Shown: in pieces, positions 11,267-20,274 of the stretch
Layout: each line of letters begins with the position of its first letter
How positions within the stretch are numbered: the stretch's first letter is position 1
NCBI GenBank assembly: GCA_913778085.1
Contig: CAJYXJ010000015.1
Coordinates: 1 to 64,000 of the forward strand
DNA length: 64,000 nucleotides
Source: an uncultured Chryseobacterium sp.
GTDB lineage: Bacteria > Bacteroidota > Bacteroidia > Flavobacteriales > Weeksellaceae
Direction: 5' to 3'
Position numbers and translations under genes: made by a program
Notes under the pieces: model-generated
The model's database searches: none
Seen by the model: only the letters and a program-made list of their open reading frames with translations
Told to the model about the DNA's origin: nothing

Positions 11267-11289
11267 AAACCGCCTTTACGGCGGTTTTT
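11267..11289 (+). terminator. murA terminator
   Basis: Stem AAACCGCC/GGCGGTTT with a 5-nt loop and a T run, 20 nt after the murA stop. Confidence 0.85.
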
Positions 11290-11390
11290 CTTTGTTTTTA
11301 GAGCTTCCTGATAGGTTTTATTCAAAGACAAAATAAAACAGCTGCCATGAACCGACAGCTGTTTCTGTAATCAAAACCATATGAAATCAC

Positions 11391-11702
11391 TTATAAATAT
11401 TTACGGCAGGTATAGGCCACCGCGGTATTCAAAAGCTTATTTTTATTAAGGAAAAATTCCAGCTGCTCAAAATCATCCGGATATACATTGATATACAGCT
11501 GAACCGTTCCGAAGTTTCTTCCGTTTATATACTCAACATTTGCCGACAGTACTTTATGACAGATCCCGAACTGATGGTAAATGGTATTCATCAAATATTC
11601 AAATTTCATTTTCCCGTTTAATTCTATTTCCACTATCAATTCTTTTTTAGAGAGGTTGAGCGTTTTCTGCAAAACCTGAAGTCCGGGATTAGGAGTCGTC
11701 AT
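11391..11702 (-). CDS. Small NIL/ACT-like domain protein
   Basis: A 103-residue cytosolic protein. Its pattern of alternating strands and helices and the segment INGRNFGTVQLYINVYPDDFEQLEFFLNK (split here as INGRNFGTVQ and LYINVYPDDF) resembles the NIL domain found at the C-terminus of MetN ATPases, an ACT-like methionine-sensing fold. Here the domain stands alone with no transporter beside it. Family assignment is by pattern recognition only; function unknown. Confidence 0.5.
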   Translation of the reverse strand: MTTPNPGLQVLQKTLNLSKKELIVEIELNGKMKFEYLMNTIYHQFGICHKVLSANVEYINGRNFGTVQLYINVYPDDFEQLEFFLNKNKLLNTAVAYTCRKYL

Positions 11703-12028
11703 ATCTGGTATTTTGGGTTAAACGTTATTTAAGCAGTTTGAAATTCGGTATTCAATCAATGCTTAACTACAGCAAAAATATAAAAAATAATTAGTCTACA
11801 AAATTAGTAGGGTAATAATTTTTAATTTTAACATTTAAATCTGAAAGAATAAAATCCAGCATGGTGGAAAAGACCTGAACTTAAAATGGAAATGAGGCTA
11901 ATAAGCCGGCAGAAGGAAGATGAATACCGGAATTTTTTCCTGTTTATTTCTGGAAATAAATACTACCGAATTTACATTCAGAAATACGTAATAGCTACAG
12001 ATATAAAGTATCTATCATTACCCATTAC
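11703..12028. other. Intergenic region with NIL gene promoters
   Basis: On the minus strand two perfect -7 elements are visible, TATTTTTG (11773-11780) and TAATTTTG (11799-11806), upstream of the NIL-like gene. No coding sequence of note. Confidence 0.45.
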
Positions 12029-12691
12029 CTATAATTTCAGCTCCCTGATCCGCTCCAATTTATCGGAAGCTGCCAAACCGTTCGGATTGCAGCCGGGTTC
12101 GCCCTCCGGAACTTTAAGCTTTTTCTTCTGATAAAATTCCTCCCAGAAAGCATTTGTTTTTCCTGTTTTAGGATCGGTAAAGGTCATTGGTTCCAGCCTG
12201 AAAATATGACTATCCCTAAATGCCCTTTCAACAAAATCCGAGCAGTAATAAGCATTTTCATCTAAGATATAATTGAAATTATAAGGCTTCCCCAACATGG
12301 AATTTGCTTTTTGAATAGCAGCAGGGACGGCATTTTTGAAATGACCTTTCAGACGGTAAACAACCACCTGCTGCCCGTCATCTGCCTGGTCTTTCAGAAA
12401 ATCTTTCAGACTTTGCTTTTGGGAACCGCCTTTGGGGGCGGCATGTAAAACGAAAGCCTTCCCTCTGCTTTTTTCCAGGAGCCCGATATGATCGAAGGAA
12501 GTATTTTCCTGTTTTTGGGTGACCTTATTGATTGCTCCTGAAAGCCCGGTTTCTTTAGCCGTCACAAAAAGCAGATCACCGTTTTCAAATCCTGAAATGT
12601 TGGTGCTTTTGCAGCCCGCCATTACATTCAGAAAGATAATTAGGGCAACAATACACGGCCGGAAATTATTTCTTCTTAAAATTCTTTTCAT
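12029..12691 (-). CDS. YiiX/YebB-like permuted papain-fold lipoprotein
   Basis: A 220-residue protein from ATG 12691 (the frame reaches 12700 only with a TTG). A signal peptide ends in the lipobox VMAGC, so it is a lipoprotein. FDHIGLL supplies the catalytic His (residue 68) and YYCSDFV the Cys (residue 150), the order typical of circularly permuted NlpC/P60 enzymes of the YiiX family. These act as amidases or thioesterases; the substrate here could be peptidoglycan or a lipid amide. It overlaps the upstream DUF1801 gene by 26 nt, so the two are translationally coupled. Confidence 0.8.
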   Translation of the reverse strand: MKRILRRNNFRPCIVALIIFLNVMAGCKSTNISGFENGDLLFVTAKETGLSGAINKVTQKQENTSFDHIGLLEKSRGKAFVLHAAPKGGSQKQSLKDFLKDQADDGQQVVVYRLKGHFKNAVPAAIQKANSMLGKPYNFNYILDENAYYCSDFVERAFRDSHIFRLEPMTFTDPKTGKTNAFWEEFYQKKKLKVPEGEPGCNPNGLAASDKLERIRELKL

Positions 12692-13124
12692 AAGTATCAA
12701 TCCATTCTTCGACCGTCATTTTTTTACTCAGTTCAGCAAGCAGTTCCAGCGGAATATCATCCATTTTTTTAAAACGTATGCAGGACTTGCCCATATCCAG
12801 CTTTCTTTTGGAATATTTCGGATATTCTTCCACGAACCAATCCAGCAGCTCAGGCTTGGCATACATCCCCATATGATAGAGCGCAATGAAATTTTTCTGG
12901 GATGCGATGCTTATAAACGGCAAAGGTGAACCCGGAGTACAGTGATAACCTGCAGGGTATGTTTCAAGAGGCACCGCCCAGCCGATCATTCCGTAGCTAG
13001 AGCCTTGGGAGAAACCTTCCGGAAGATTATCATTAACGGTATTAAAAATTTCTCTGAAGACGACCTGTCTTTCTTCGGGGATTTGGGAAATATAATCTTC
13101 TGCGGAAAAGGATGATATCTGCAT
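12666..13124 (-). CDS. DUF1801 (YdhG-like) domain protein
   Basis: A 152-residue cytosolic protein. The pattern ISQIPEERQVVFREI, SYGMIGWAVP, FISIASQKNFIALYHMGMY and CIRFKKMDDIP matches the DUF1801 family, a SufE-like small fold of unknown function. Its 3' end overlaps the start of the YiiX-like gene, indicating an operon. Confidence 0.8.
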   Translation of the reverse strand: MQISSFSAEDYISQIPEERQVVFREIFNTVNDNLPEGFSQGSSYGMIGWAVPLETYPAGYHCTPGSPLPFISIASQKNFIALYHMGMYAKPELLDWFVEEYPKYSKRKLDMGKSCIRFKKMDDIPLELLAELSKKMTVEEWIDTYEKNFKKK

Positions 13125-13187
13125 AATGTTTTAGTTTTAATGATTTTTAAAATTAACAAAATTTAAATAAATCCTGCTTATGGACAG

Positions 13188-13218
13188 ACAAAAAAACAGC
13201 CGAACTATCGTCCGGCTG
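13188..13218 (-). terminator. Terminator of the T9SS adhesin gene
   Basis: Stem CAGCCG/CGGCTG with a 10-nt loop and a T run on the minus strand, 28 nt past the stop codon at 13246. Confidence 0.8.
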
Positions 13219-13245
13219 CTTATTAAATTTATTTATATTTAAAAA

Positions 13246-15750
13246 TTACTTTTTGATGGCTTTTGCAGTTGAGCTGGTACCGTCACTGTACGTTACCGTC
13301 ACCAGATATAACCCTGAATTCAATTCTCCCAAATGAAGTTCATTGCCCGGATTTTCAATCGTTTTCACTACTCGTCCTGAAACATCCGCTACAGAAACCG
13401 ATCTTACCCCTTTTGTTTGAGCAATGTACAGAACATCTGTAAATGGATTTGGATATACCTTGATCTCATTTTTATTTACAGAAGTTTCAGCAGTAGCTAA
13501 GGCACTGGCTACTTCAAATTTAAAATCAATGAATTCTCCTCTCGTAATAGATGCACATGCATTAGCTGGTGCGGTGCTGTTGTAATCCGTTACTACCCTC
13601 ATTCTGTATGTTCCGGCCGCTGTTCCGGCAGGTACTGTAATGGTTCCTGAAGTTGATGTCACATAAGTGGAAGTAACAAACACTCTTTCCGTTGTTTCAA
13701 AAGTAAAGTTGTTATTCCAGTCTATCCATACTGCAAATCCGCAAGTAGGACCTCCTGCCGTGAAAGATACTGAAGTACTTGCTCCTGCAGTGGTGGATAT
13801 TTTGTTATTCGATGATGTTAAATTCTGATATCCGCCAGCTGCTCCTGCACTTGAGGTGTATGCCATATTGGTAACCGCTCCTGTAGAACTGAAAGCAGAC
13901 ACCCAGGAATTCTGGTTGGAAGACGAAGGCACACAATATCCTGTTCTTACCGTAACAGCATCAGTCCATATACTATTATCACTGCCGCTGCATTTTGATC
14001 TGACAAATATATAGTAATTAGTATCAGGCGTTAAATTCATTATTGTTGCAGAAGTACCTGTAGCCGAAACGGAATTGGTAGCATCTAAAACAGTCGCAGA
14101 TGTTGGAGGCGTACTGCTTGTACTGTAATATACATTGTACCCGTTTGCAGGGACCGGGCTAGGAGCCGTCCAGTTCACCGTTACTGAAGTTGTCGTTAAA
14201 TTTGAAGTGGTTATAGCAGTTGGCTCTAAACACGAAGGGATGGCTTGTACTGTAATATTATCGATATATATGCCCTGATTGATAGCAGCCATTCCATGTT
14301 TAAGAGCAAGTTGAAGATCTGAACCTGCAGGAATATTTACGGTATACATTCCGTAAGTAGTCGTCAGAGCCAAGGGAGATCCGATCTGTGTGAATGAGGC
14401 CGGATCCGTAGGATTTGACAGGGTACCTACTGATAAAGTCGTAGTGGTTCCTGATGATGCCCTTGCATAAAATCTTACCCGCTTGGTACCATCTGACAGG
14501 CTTACAGTAGGAGGGGTAACCAGCATCTGCCCCCCCGTAAGACCGCTAGAATTATATAGATAATAACTATTAGGCGTAGAATAAGGAGTGGATGCAATCA
14601 CATATCCATATCCTGCAAATGATGCACTTTCCAGATAAGACCAGCAGCTCGGTGCATTATTATTTGTTGAAGAGCCTGTGGTTGTGGTATCAAAATTTTC
14701 CGTGTAAGGAACGGTGAATGTTGAACACGCTGTTTTAAATGTTCCTGCGAAGGACCATACGCTCTGGCTTGTTGCAGTGCTGCAGTTGGTTCTCACCCAG
14801 TAATAATAGTTTGTATTGGAAGTAAGACCTCCGATGGTAGTACTTGTCCCTGTAACTCCGGGATAAGTAGGAGTAGCAGTGTTGGCTGGTGTTGTATTGG
14901 AAGTGCTGTGATAAACGTCATAACTTACGACACTGCTGGAAGGAGCCGTCCATGAAACCAAAGCAGAATTTGCCGTAATGCTTGCCGGTGCCTGAAGAAC
15001 AGGAGGCGCACAGGTAGAGTAGGCATCTGCCGAAAAAGCAAAGACATTCGGGATACCGGGACCTGCCGTTTTCGTTACCGCAACACTCTGGATTGTTTTG
15101 GCCTGATTGGCTGCATCAATCGCCATCTCAAACTGATACAGTCTTGGGTTCGTACCGCCTTCCGGTGAAGGAACATCATCTGCAGTGGCAGGCGTTGCTC
15201 CCGGCTTTTTAACCCTACCTATTCCCTGGATGGCAAAATTTGTCGCATTATACCAGTCTGCAATGCTGATCCCTGTAAATGTCTGTGAAGTACCGTCGGA
15301 GAAATTCACCACTGCGGTTACTGTAGACGCACCGCTACCGCTTACAGCAAGCATATAAAGCTTGGTCGCTGCTTTCGGGGTCGTAAATGTCAGGGTCCCG
15401 GTATCATTTACCGCCGTAAGCCTTAAGGAATTGTTTGCGCTTAAACTTGCCAGCTGATAACTTAAACCGGGAGTCGCTGCCACTGCAGAAGTGATCAGTC
15501 CGTTTACAGGAATCCCGTACGTAAGTGCTGCACTGGAAGATGTCAGCTGAAAATCACGGGCTACAAATGCATAGCCGGCACCATCTACATCATTATTGGT
15601 AGAAACTGTGGAAGATCCTACACCATTAGCAATTACATCTGCAGTAAAACCTGAAGAAACAGGCATCTGCTGATAATTTTGTGCTGCCACGGAACAGGCA
15701 GCGAACAGAGCCACCGTATTGACAGCTCCAAAAAGTAGTTTTAATTTCAT
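13246..15750 (-). CDS. Large secreted T9SS protein with fibronectin III and GEVED domains
   Basis: An 834-residue exported protein. Order: signal peptide (1-23); a Thr/Ser-rich N-terminal domain to ~245; a fibronectin type III module (ending NYYYWVRTNC); a jelly-roll-like region; a second fibronectin module (ending NYYIFVRSKC); a GEVED domain (VWIDWNNNFTFETTERVF ... GTYRMRVVTDY); and a C-terminal type A T9SS sorting domain (IKVYPNPFTDVLYI ... LNSGLYLVTV) of ~70 residues. It is therefore carried over the outer membrane by type IX secretion and probably attached to the surface. No catalytic motif was seen; adhesion or binding is inferred. It is a monocistronic unit. Confidence 0.9.
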   Translation of the reverse strand: MKLKLLFGAVNTVALFAACSVAAQNYQQMPVSSGFTADVIANGVGSSTVSTNNDVDGAGYAFVARDFQLTSSSAALTYGIPVNGLITSAVAATPGLSYQLASLSANNSLRLTAVNDTGTLTFTTPKAATKLYMLAVSGSGASTVTAVVNFSDGTSQTFTGISIADWYNATNFAIQGIGRVKKPGATPATADDVPSPEGGTNPRLYQFEMAIDAANQAKTIQSVAVTKTAGPGIPNVFAFSADAYSTCAPPVLQAPASITANSALVSWTAPSSSVVSYDVYHSTSNTTPANTATPTYPGVTGTSTTIGGLTSNTNYYYWVRTNCSTATSQSVWSFAGTFKTACSTFTVPYTENFDTTTTGSSTNNNAPSCWSYLESASFAGYGYVIASTPYSTPNSYYLYNSSGLTGGQMLVTPPTVSLSDGTKRVRFYARASSGTTTTLSVGTLSNPTDPASFTQIGSPLALTTTYGMYTVNIPAGSDLQLALKHGMAAINQGIYIDNITVQAIPSCLEPTAITTSNLTTTSVTVNWTAPSPVPANGYNVYYSTSSTPPTSATVLDATNSVSATGTSATIMNLTPDTNYYIFVRSKCSGSDNSIWTDAVTVRTGYCVPSSSNQNSWVSAFSSTGAVTNMAYTSSAGAAGGYQNLTSSNNKISTTAGASTSVSFTAGGPTCGFAVWIDWNNNFTFETTERVFVTSTYVTSTSGTITVPAGTAAGTYRMRVVTDYNSTAPANACASITRGEFIDFKFEVASALATAETSVNKNEIKVYPNPFTDVLYIAQTKGVRSVSVADVSGRVVKTIENPGNELHLGELNSGLYLVTVTYSDGTSSTAKAIKK

Positions 15751-16005
15751 ATTTACTAACTATTGTTGATGTAAAATTATAAAAAAACTAACATAAAAAC
15801 TAATTTAGCTATAATTTTATATAAAAATTTTATTAATATTAAAAAATAAATAATTAATCACGTTTATTTGAAATAGATATTCAGAAAGATATGATGGCTA
15901 AATTTTTTATATTACCCAAAGAACAACCATTATACTTGCAGATTTGAAAATCATTATAAAATCCTTTCTTTACAAGCTTTATTTTAATATTGGAAAATTA
16001 AATCT

Positions 16006-16013
16006 TATTTTTG
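16006..16013 (+). promoter_or_regulatory. -7 element TATTTTTG
   Basis: Perfect TAnnTTTG 20 nt before the aminotransferase ATG. The remaining ~280 bp between the two divergent genes is AT-rich with no coding signal. Confidence 0.5.
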
Positions 16014-16033
16014 TCATACAAATTTTTTGAACA

Positions 16034-17239
16034 ATGCCGAATATTTCAAACAGAGCACTGCACATGCCGCCATCGCCGGTAAGAAAACTGGTTCCTTTCG
16101 CCTTAAAAGCAAAACAGAGAGGTACCAAAGTCTATCACCTCAACATCGGGCAACCGGATATTGAAACCCCGGAAACGGCACTGGATGCTTTAAAGAATAT
16201 CGATCTGAAAGTACTGGAATATGCTCTTTCTGAAGGTAACATCGAATATAGAAAAGCACTTACGGACTATTATCACTCACTGGATTTTACAGATCTAACG
16301 CCTGATCATTTTATCGTAACAAACGGTGGATCGGAAGCTCTGAATTTTGCCATCTCTACCTTATGTGACGATGGTGATGAAGTAATTATTCCTGAGCCGT
16401 ATTATGCCAACTACAATGGGTTTACCAGCACATTCAACGTGAATGTTGTAGCCGTTCCATCAAGCATTGATACCGGTTTTGCACTTCCTCCGATTGAAGA
16501 ATTCGAGAAAAAGATAACGGCCAAGACCAGAGCTATCGTGATCTGTAATCCGGGAAATCCTACCGGTTATCTTTATACCCGCGAGGAACTTCAGAAATTA
16601 GCGGAAATTGCTTTGAAGTATGATGTTGTTGTGATTTCCGATGAAGTCTACAGAGAATATGTGTATGACGGAAAACAGCAGATCTCCATGCTTGCTTTTC
16701 CTGAGTTGGCAGAAAACTGCATCATCATCGATTCGGAATCCAAGCGCTATTCGATGTGCGGCGTGAGAATCGGATGTATGATTACGCGTTCCAAAAAAAT
16801 CCACGACGCGGCCATGCTTTTTGCACAGGCAAGATTAAGCCCTGTTCTGCTGGGACAGATTGCGGCAACGGCAGCGCATAAGAACGACGGTGCTTACATC
16901 AGATCCGTAAGAGAAGAATACACCCATCGCAGAAATGTCCTGGTAGATCTGCTGAACGCTATTCCCGGCGTGATCTGCCCAAAACCTAAAGGTGCCTTTT
17001 ACTGTGTAGCGGAACTTCCGGTGGACGATACTGAAAAATTCGCACAGTGGCTTCTCGAAAGTTATTCCAATAACAATGAAACGATCATGGTAGCTCCGGC
17101 AGGAGGCTTCTACAGCAACCCTGAACTGGGCAAAAAACAGGTGAGGATCGCTTATGTTTTAAAAGAGCAGGATTTAAAGAGAAGCGCGGCTATCCTTAAA
17201 GACGCTCTAGAAAAATACAGAGCCGAATTCAGTCTTTAA
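16034..17239 (+). CDS. Class I/II aminotransferase (aspartate-type)
   Basis: A 401-residue PLP-dependent aminotransferase, fold type I. The PLP Schiff-base Lys is Lys237 in SESKRYSMCGVRIG; NPGNPTG (172-178) and Asp203 (SDEVYREY) contact the cofactor. Closest in feel to aspartate/aromatic aminotransferases of subfamily I-gamma; the exact amino-acid substrate cannot be read from sequence. Cytosolic. It heads a likely operon with a small lipoprotein gene and murB (gaps of 19 and 1 nt). Confidence 0.93.
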   Translation: MPNISNRALHMPPSPVRKLVPFALKAKQRGTKVYHLNIGQPDIETPETALDALKNIDLKVLEYALSEGNIEYRKALTDYYHSLDFTDLTPDHFIVTNGGSEALNFAISTLCDDGDEVIIPEPYYANYNGFTSTFNVNVVAVPSSIDTGFALPPIEEFEKKITAKTRAIVICNPGNPTGYLYTREELQKLAEIALKYDVVVISDEVYREYVYDGKQQISMLAFPELAENCIIIDSESKRYSMCGVRIGCMITRSKKIHDAAMLFAQARLSPVLLGQIAATAAHKNDGAYIRSVREEYTHRRNVLVDLLNAIPGVICPKPKGAFYCVAELPVDDTEKFAQWLLESYSNNNETIMVAPAGGFYSNPELGKKQVRIAYVLKEQDLKRSAAILKDALEKYRAEFSL

Positions 17240-17258
17240 TCATTATTATACATACAAT

Positions 17259-17738
17259 ATGTCAGCAATAAAATATACCGGTCTGAAAAAACTCTTACTG
17301 CCTGTTTTATTGCTGATTTTCTTTTCCTGTCATGAGAAGGAATCCAAAGCGGGCCATCAGAATCCCAACGAAATTATTTCGGTCAGCTATTCCGATATCG
17401 GCGGACATCTTGGGAATTACAGGATTGTAAAGGTAACCGAAGATTCCATCCTTGCTGAACAGGGAATTACGAAAAAGAAAATCCATAGGGCATGGAAGTC
17501 GGCCATCAGTCGGCAGACCTGGAAAAGACTTACTTCCACCATTGACGTAAAAACCCTGGACCGGATCAAGAGCTCGCCCAGCCAGCAATCTGTGGACGGA
17601 TTAGATGAAACCTTCCAGATCAGGACATCGAAAAAATACCATGCATACGTGAACGCTTTCGCAGATACGGCGCATTACGAACAGCTGAAGAAACTGAAGG
17701 ATCAGATCCAGGCCCTCCTTCCAAAAGAATACAATTAA
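17259..17738 (+). CDS. Hypothetical lipoprotein
   Basis: A 159-residue protein with a hydrophobic N-terminus ending in FFSC24, a Bacteroidota-style lipobox. The mature part is basic and helical (KKKIHRAWKSAISRQTWKRL). I do not recognise a family. It sits between an aminotransferase and murB with a single base separating it from murB, so it is expressed with them. Confidence 0.75.
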   Translation: MSAIKYTGLKKLLLPVLLLIFFSCHEKESKAGHQNPNEIISVSYSDIGGHLGNYRIVKVTEDSILAEQGITKKKIHRAWKSAISRQTWKRLTSTIDVKTLDRIKSSPSQQSVDGLDETFQIRTSKKYHAYVNAFADTAHYEQLKKLKDQIQALLPKEYN

Positions 17739-17739
17739 A

Positions 17740-18753
17740 ATGCACGAGAATTTTTCACTAAAACCATACAATACATTCGGAGTCGATGTAAACGCAAGAT
17801 ATTTTGCTGAAGTAAATAACGTTGAAGAATTAAAAGAAGCCCTGGATTTTTCAAAACACAACAGGCTGTCTCTGCTTTTTCTCGGAGGAGGAAGCAATAT
17901 TTTATTTACCCGCGATTTCGACGGATTGGTTATTAAATTAAACCTGAAGGGAATTTCAATTCAGCCACTGAATGAAAACGAAGCATTGGTTACCGCTAAA
18001 GCAGGTGAAAGCTGGCATGAATTCGTGATGTTCTGTCTTGATAAAAATCTTGGCGGACTGGAAAATCTTTCGCTGATCCCCGGAAACGTAGGCACTTCTC
18101 CGATGCAGAATATCGGGGCGTATGGAACTGAAATCAAAGATATTTTCGTGAACTGCACCGTGCTTAACCTTGAAACATTTGAAACTGAAATTTTTGATCT
18201 CGAAAAATGCAGATTCGGCTACAGGGATTCCATCTTCAAACGGGAAGGCAAGGGAAAATATGTAATCCTTGAAGTCACTTTCAGACTCACCCTCGGAAGC
18301 CACCGCATTAAAACGGAATACGGAGCGATACAGGCCGAACTGGAAAAATCAGGTATTGGAAATCCGACCATTCAGGAGGTATCCCAAGCCGTTACAAGCA
18401 TCCGGAAGAGCAAACTTCCCGATCCGAAGGAAATCGGAAATGCCGGCAGCTTTTTTAAAAATCCGACCATTCCACTAGCCCAATTTGAAGCGTTACAACG
18501 GGAGTTTGAAAATATCCCCGGTTATCCGAATGAAGACGCCGTAAAAGTTCCGGCCGGATGGCTGATCGAGCAATGTGGCTGGAAAGGGAAACAGATCGGC
18601 AATGTTGCTTCTCACAAATTACAGGCTCTGGTTATAGTAAACGCAACAGGAGAAGCCACAGGAAAGGAAATCTATGACTTTTCAACGGAGATAATCAATT
18701 CTGTTAAAGAAAAATTCGGGATCGAACTTGAAAGAGAAGTGAATATTATTTAA
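17740..18753 (+). CDS. murB: UDP-N-acetylenolpyruvoylglucosamine reductase MurB
   Basis: A 337-residue FAD enzyme that reduces the product of MurA to UDP-MurNAc with NADPH. FAD-binding motifs are clear: NTFGVDVNA near the start, LGGGSNIL (~48-55) and GNVGTSPMQNIGAYG (~111-125). RKSKLPDPKEIGNAGSFFKNP carries the catalytic Ser of the GSFFKNP motif, and the C-terminal domain ends as in E. coli-like type I MurB. Cytosolic. The start codon is one base after the preceding stop. Confidence 0.96.
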   Translation: MHENFSLKPYNTFGVDVNARYFAEVNNVEELKEALDFSKHNRLSLLFLGGGSNILFTRDFDGLVIKLNLKGISIQPLNENEALVTAKAGESWHEFVMFCLDKNLGGLENLSLIPGNVGTSPMQNIGAYGTEIKDIFVNCTVLNLETFETEIFDLEKCRFGYRDSIFKREGKGKYVILEVTFRLTLGSHRIKTEYGAIQAELEKSGIGNPTIQEVSQAVTSIRKSKLPDPKEIGNAGSFFKNPTIPLAQFEALQREFENIPGYPNEDAVKVPAGWLIEQCGWKGKQIGNVASHKLQALVIVNATGEATGKEIYDFSTEIINSVKEKFGIELEREVNII

Positions 18754-18802
18754 GTAGTTTTGGTAAAGTTCCATATAAACCTTCTAAAAACAAATACACA
18801 AT

Positions 18803-19606
18803 ATGAAAATTGCTATTCTCGGTGCCGGAAACATGGGCCTGTCTTTTTCAAAATCGTTTTTGAAATATGAGCTGATTAAACCGGAAAACCTCCATCTGAT
18901 CACAAGAAACGAATCTAAATTCTCCAAAATCGCTGAAGAATTCCCTAAATCCAGGATCTCTGTTTTTGAGGAAGTAGAGGAGCTGGATGCTGATCTGATC
19001 ATCATTGCCGTAAAACCTCAGGATTTCGCCTACGCTGCAGAGAATTTTAAGTTTCAGCTGAAAGAAAAGCAGATGGTTCTATCAATTATGGCAGGCATCA
19101 ACATCGAAAAAATTCAGAAACTGCTCCGCCATCCTGTGGTCGTACGAGCCATGCCGAACTCCCCTACCCTTCTCGGAATGGGAATCACCGGCTACACCGC
19201 AGCAGAAGGTATTCCATTCAGCCAACTCATCCACATTGAACGACTGCTGAACTCAACAGGAAGATCCGTCTATCTGGAAGATGAAAACTTACTGGACAGT
19301 GTAACCGCACTTTCCGGAAGCGGACCGGCCTATTTCTATTACATCGTCGATGCTATGATCAAAGCCGGAACCGAGATGGGAATCGAGGAAAATCTTTCTA
19401 AGCTCTTCGTACAGCAAACGATGCTGGGCGCCTATCACCTGATCAATAACTCCGACAAAAGCCTTGAAGACCTGATTAAGGACGTAGCTTCAAAAGGCGG
19501 AACCACCGAAGCTGCCCTGAAAACATTTAATGACAACCAACTGAAAGAACTTCTTAAAAACGGAATTTTAAATGCGGAAAAACGGGCAAAGGAATTGAAC
19601 GGTTAA
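18803..19606 (+). CDS. proC: Pyrroline-5-carboxylate reductase
   Basis: A 267-residue NAD(P)H enzyme for the last step of proline synthesis. It starts with the Rossmann motif ILGAGNMGLSF (3-13), then VKPQD, and contains the family signature ALSGSGPAYFYYIVDAM with VASKGGTTEAAL near the C-terminus. Length is normal. It follows murB after 49 nt and may be part of the same transcript. Nothing else is coded in 19607-19797. Confidence 0.95.
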   Translation: MKIAILGAGNMGLSFSKSFLKYELIKPENLHLITRNESKFSKIAEEFPKSRISVFEEVEELDADLIIIAVKPQDFAYAAENFKFQLKEKQMVLSIMAGINIEKIQKLLRHPVVVRAMPNSPTLLGMGITGYTAAEGIPFSQLIHIERLLNSTGRSVYLEDENLLDSVTALSGSGPAYFYYIVDAMIKAGTEMGIEENLSKLFVQQTMLGAYHLINNSDKSLEDLIKDVASKGGTTEAALKTFNDNQLKELLKNGILNAEKRAKELNG

Positions 19607-19797
19607 TTGGTCTAAAAACTTTGACAAAGTTAACGAGCATTCCAGGCTGAAAGCCTTGAGGTTACGCACGCATCTGTAAGAATTCGTGAATAATTGGGAG
19701 AATTCTATCCTAAAAGGTATTCATCCTGATAAAGAAGTTAAAAAATTCACAGCTAAAAAGCTTCTAAAATCTTTTTTATACTAATAACAAAAAATAT

Positions 19798-20220
19798 TTA
19801 CAGTATAAAACGATCGAACTTCTTTTCCATATTTTTTTTAATTAAAAATCCTAAAAAGACCCCAAAAGTATTCAGGATAATATCATCCACTTCAAAAATG
19901 CCCATTCTTGAAAAATACTGAAGTGCCTCAACGATGGTGATTGCCGAAACAAAAGTGAACAGAAGATTTTTAAGTTGCTTAAGACTTGGAAACAGCCATC
20001 CCAGAAAGCCGAAAGGCATAAACATCACAATGTTTCCTACAACGATCATGAAAGCATCTTTCCACGAAATACAGCCTTTGATAAAGTTGATGGTGGATAT
20101 GATGGGTTGTACCGTAAGTAAATTTTCATCCATCTGCTTCCGGCCCATCCCAAAAAACATCAGATACAGCAGGAGCAGGGTATAAGGAAAAATAATAATC
20201 TTATAAAATTTCTTTAACAT
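19798..20220 (-). CDS. VanZ family membrane protein
   Basis: A 140-residue integral membrane protein with about four hydrophobic helices. The segment GNIVMFMPFGFLGWLFP and the later ALQYFSRMGIFEVDDIILNTFGVFLGF (NT-G pattern) are diagnostic of the VanZ-like family. Function is unknown in bacteria without glycopeptide-resistance clusters. It is divergent from lnt. Confidence 0.85.
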   Translation of the reverse strand: MLKKFYKIIIFPYTLLLLYLMFFGMGRKQMDENLLTVQPIISTINFIKGCISWKDAFMIVVGNIVMFMPFGFLGWLFPSLKQLKNLLFTFVSAITIVEALQYFSRMGIFEVDDIILNTFGVFLGFLIKKNMEKKFDRFIL

Positions 20221-20249
20221 CGTTTACAAATGTATTCATTTCAAAACAT

Positions 20250-20257
20250 TAAATTTG
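20250..20257 (+). promoter_or_regulatory. -7 element TAAATTTG of lnt
   Basis: Perfect TAnnTTTG match 17 nt before the lnt ATG, in the 54-bp gap between divergent genes. Confidence 0.5.
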
Positions 20258-20274
20258 TGTATTAAAACAAATTC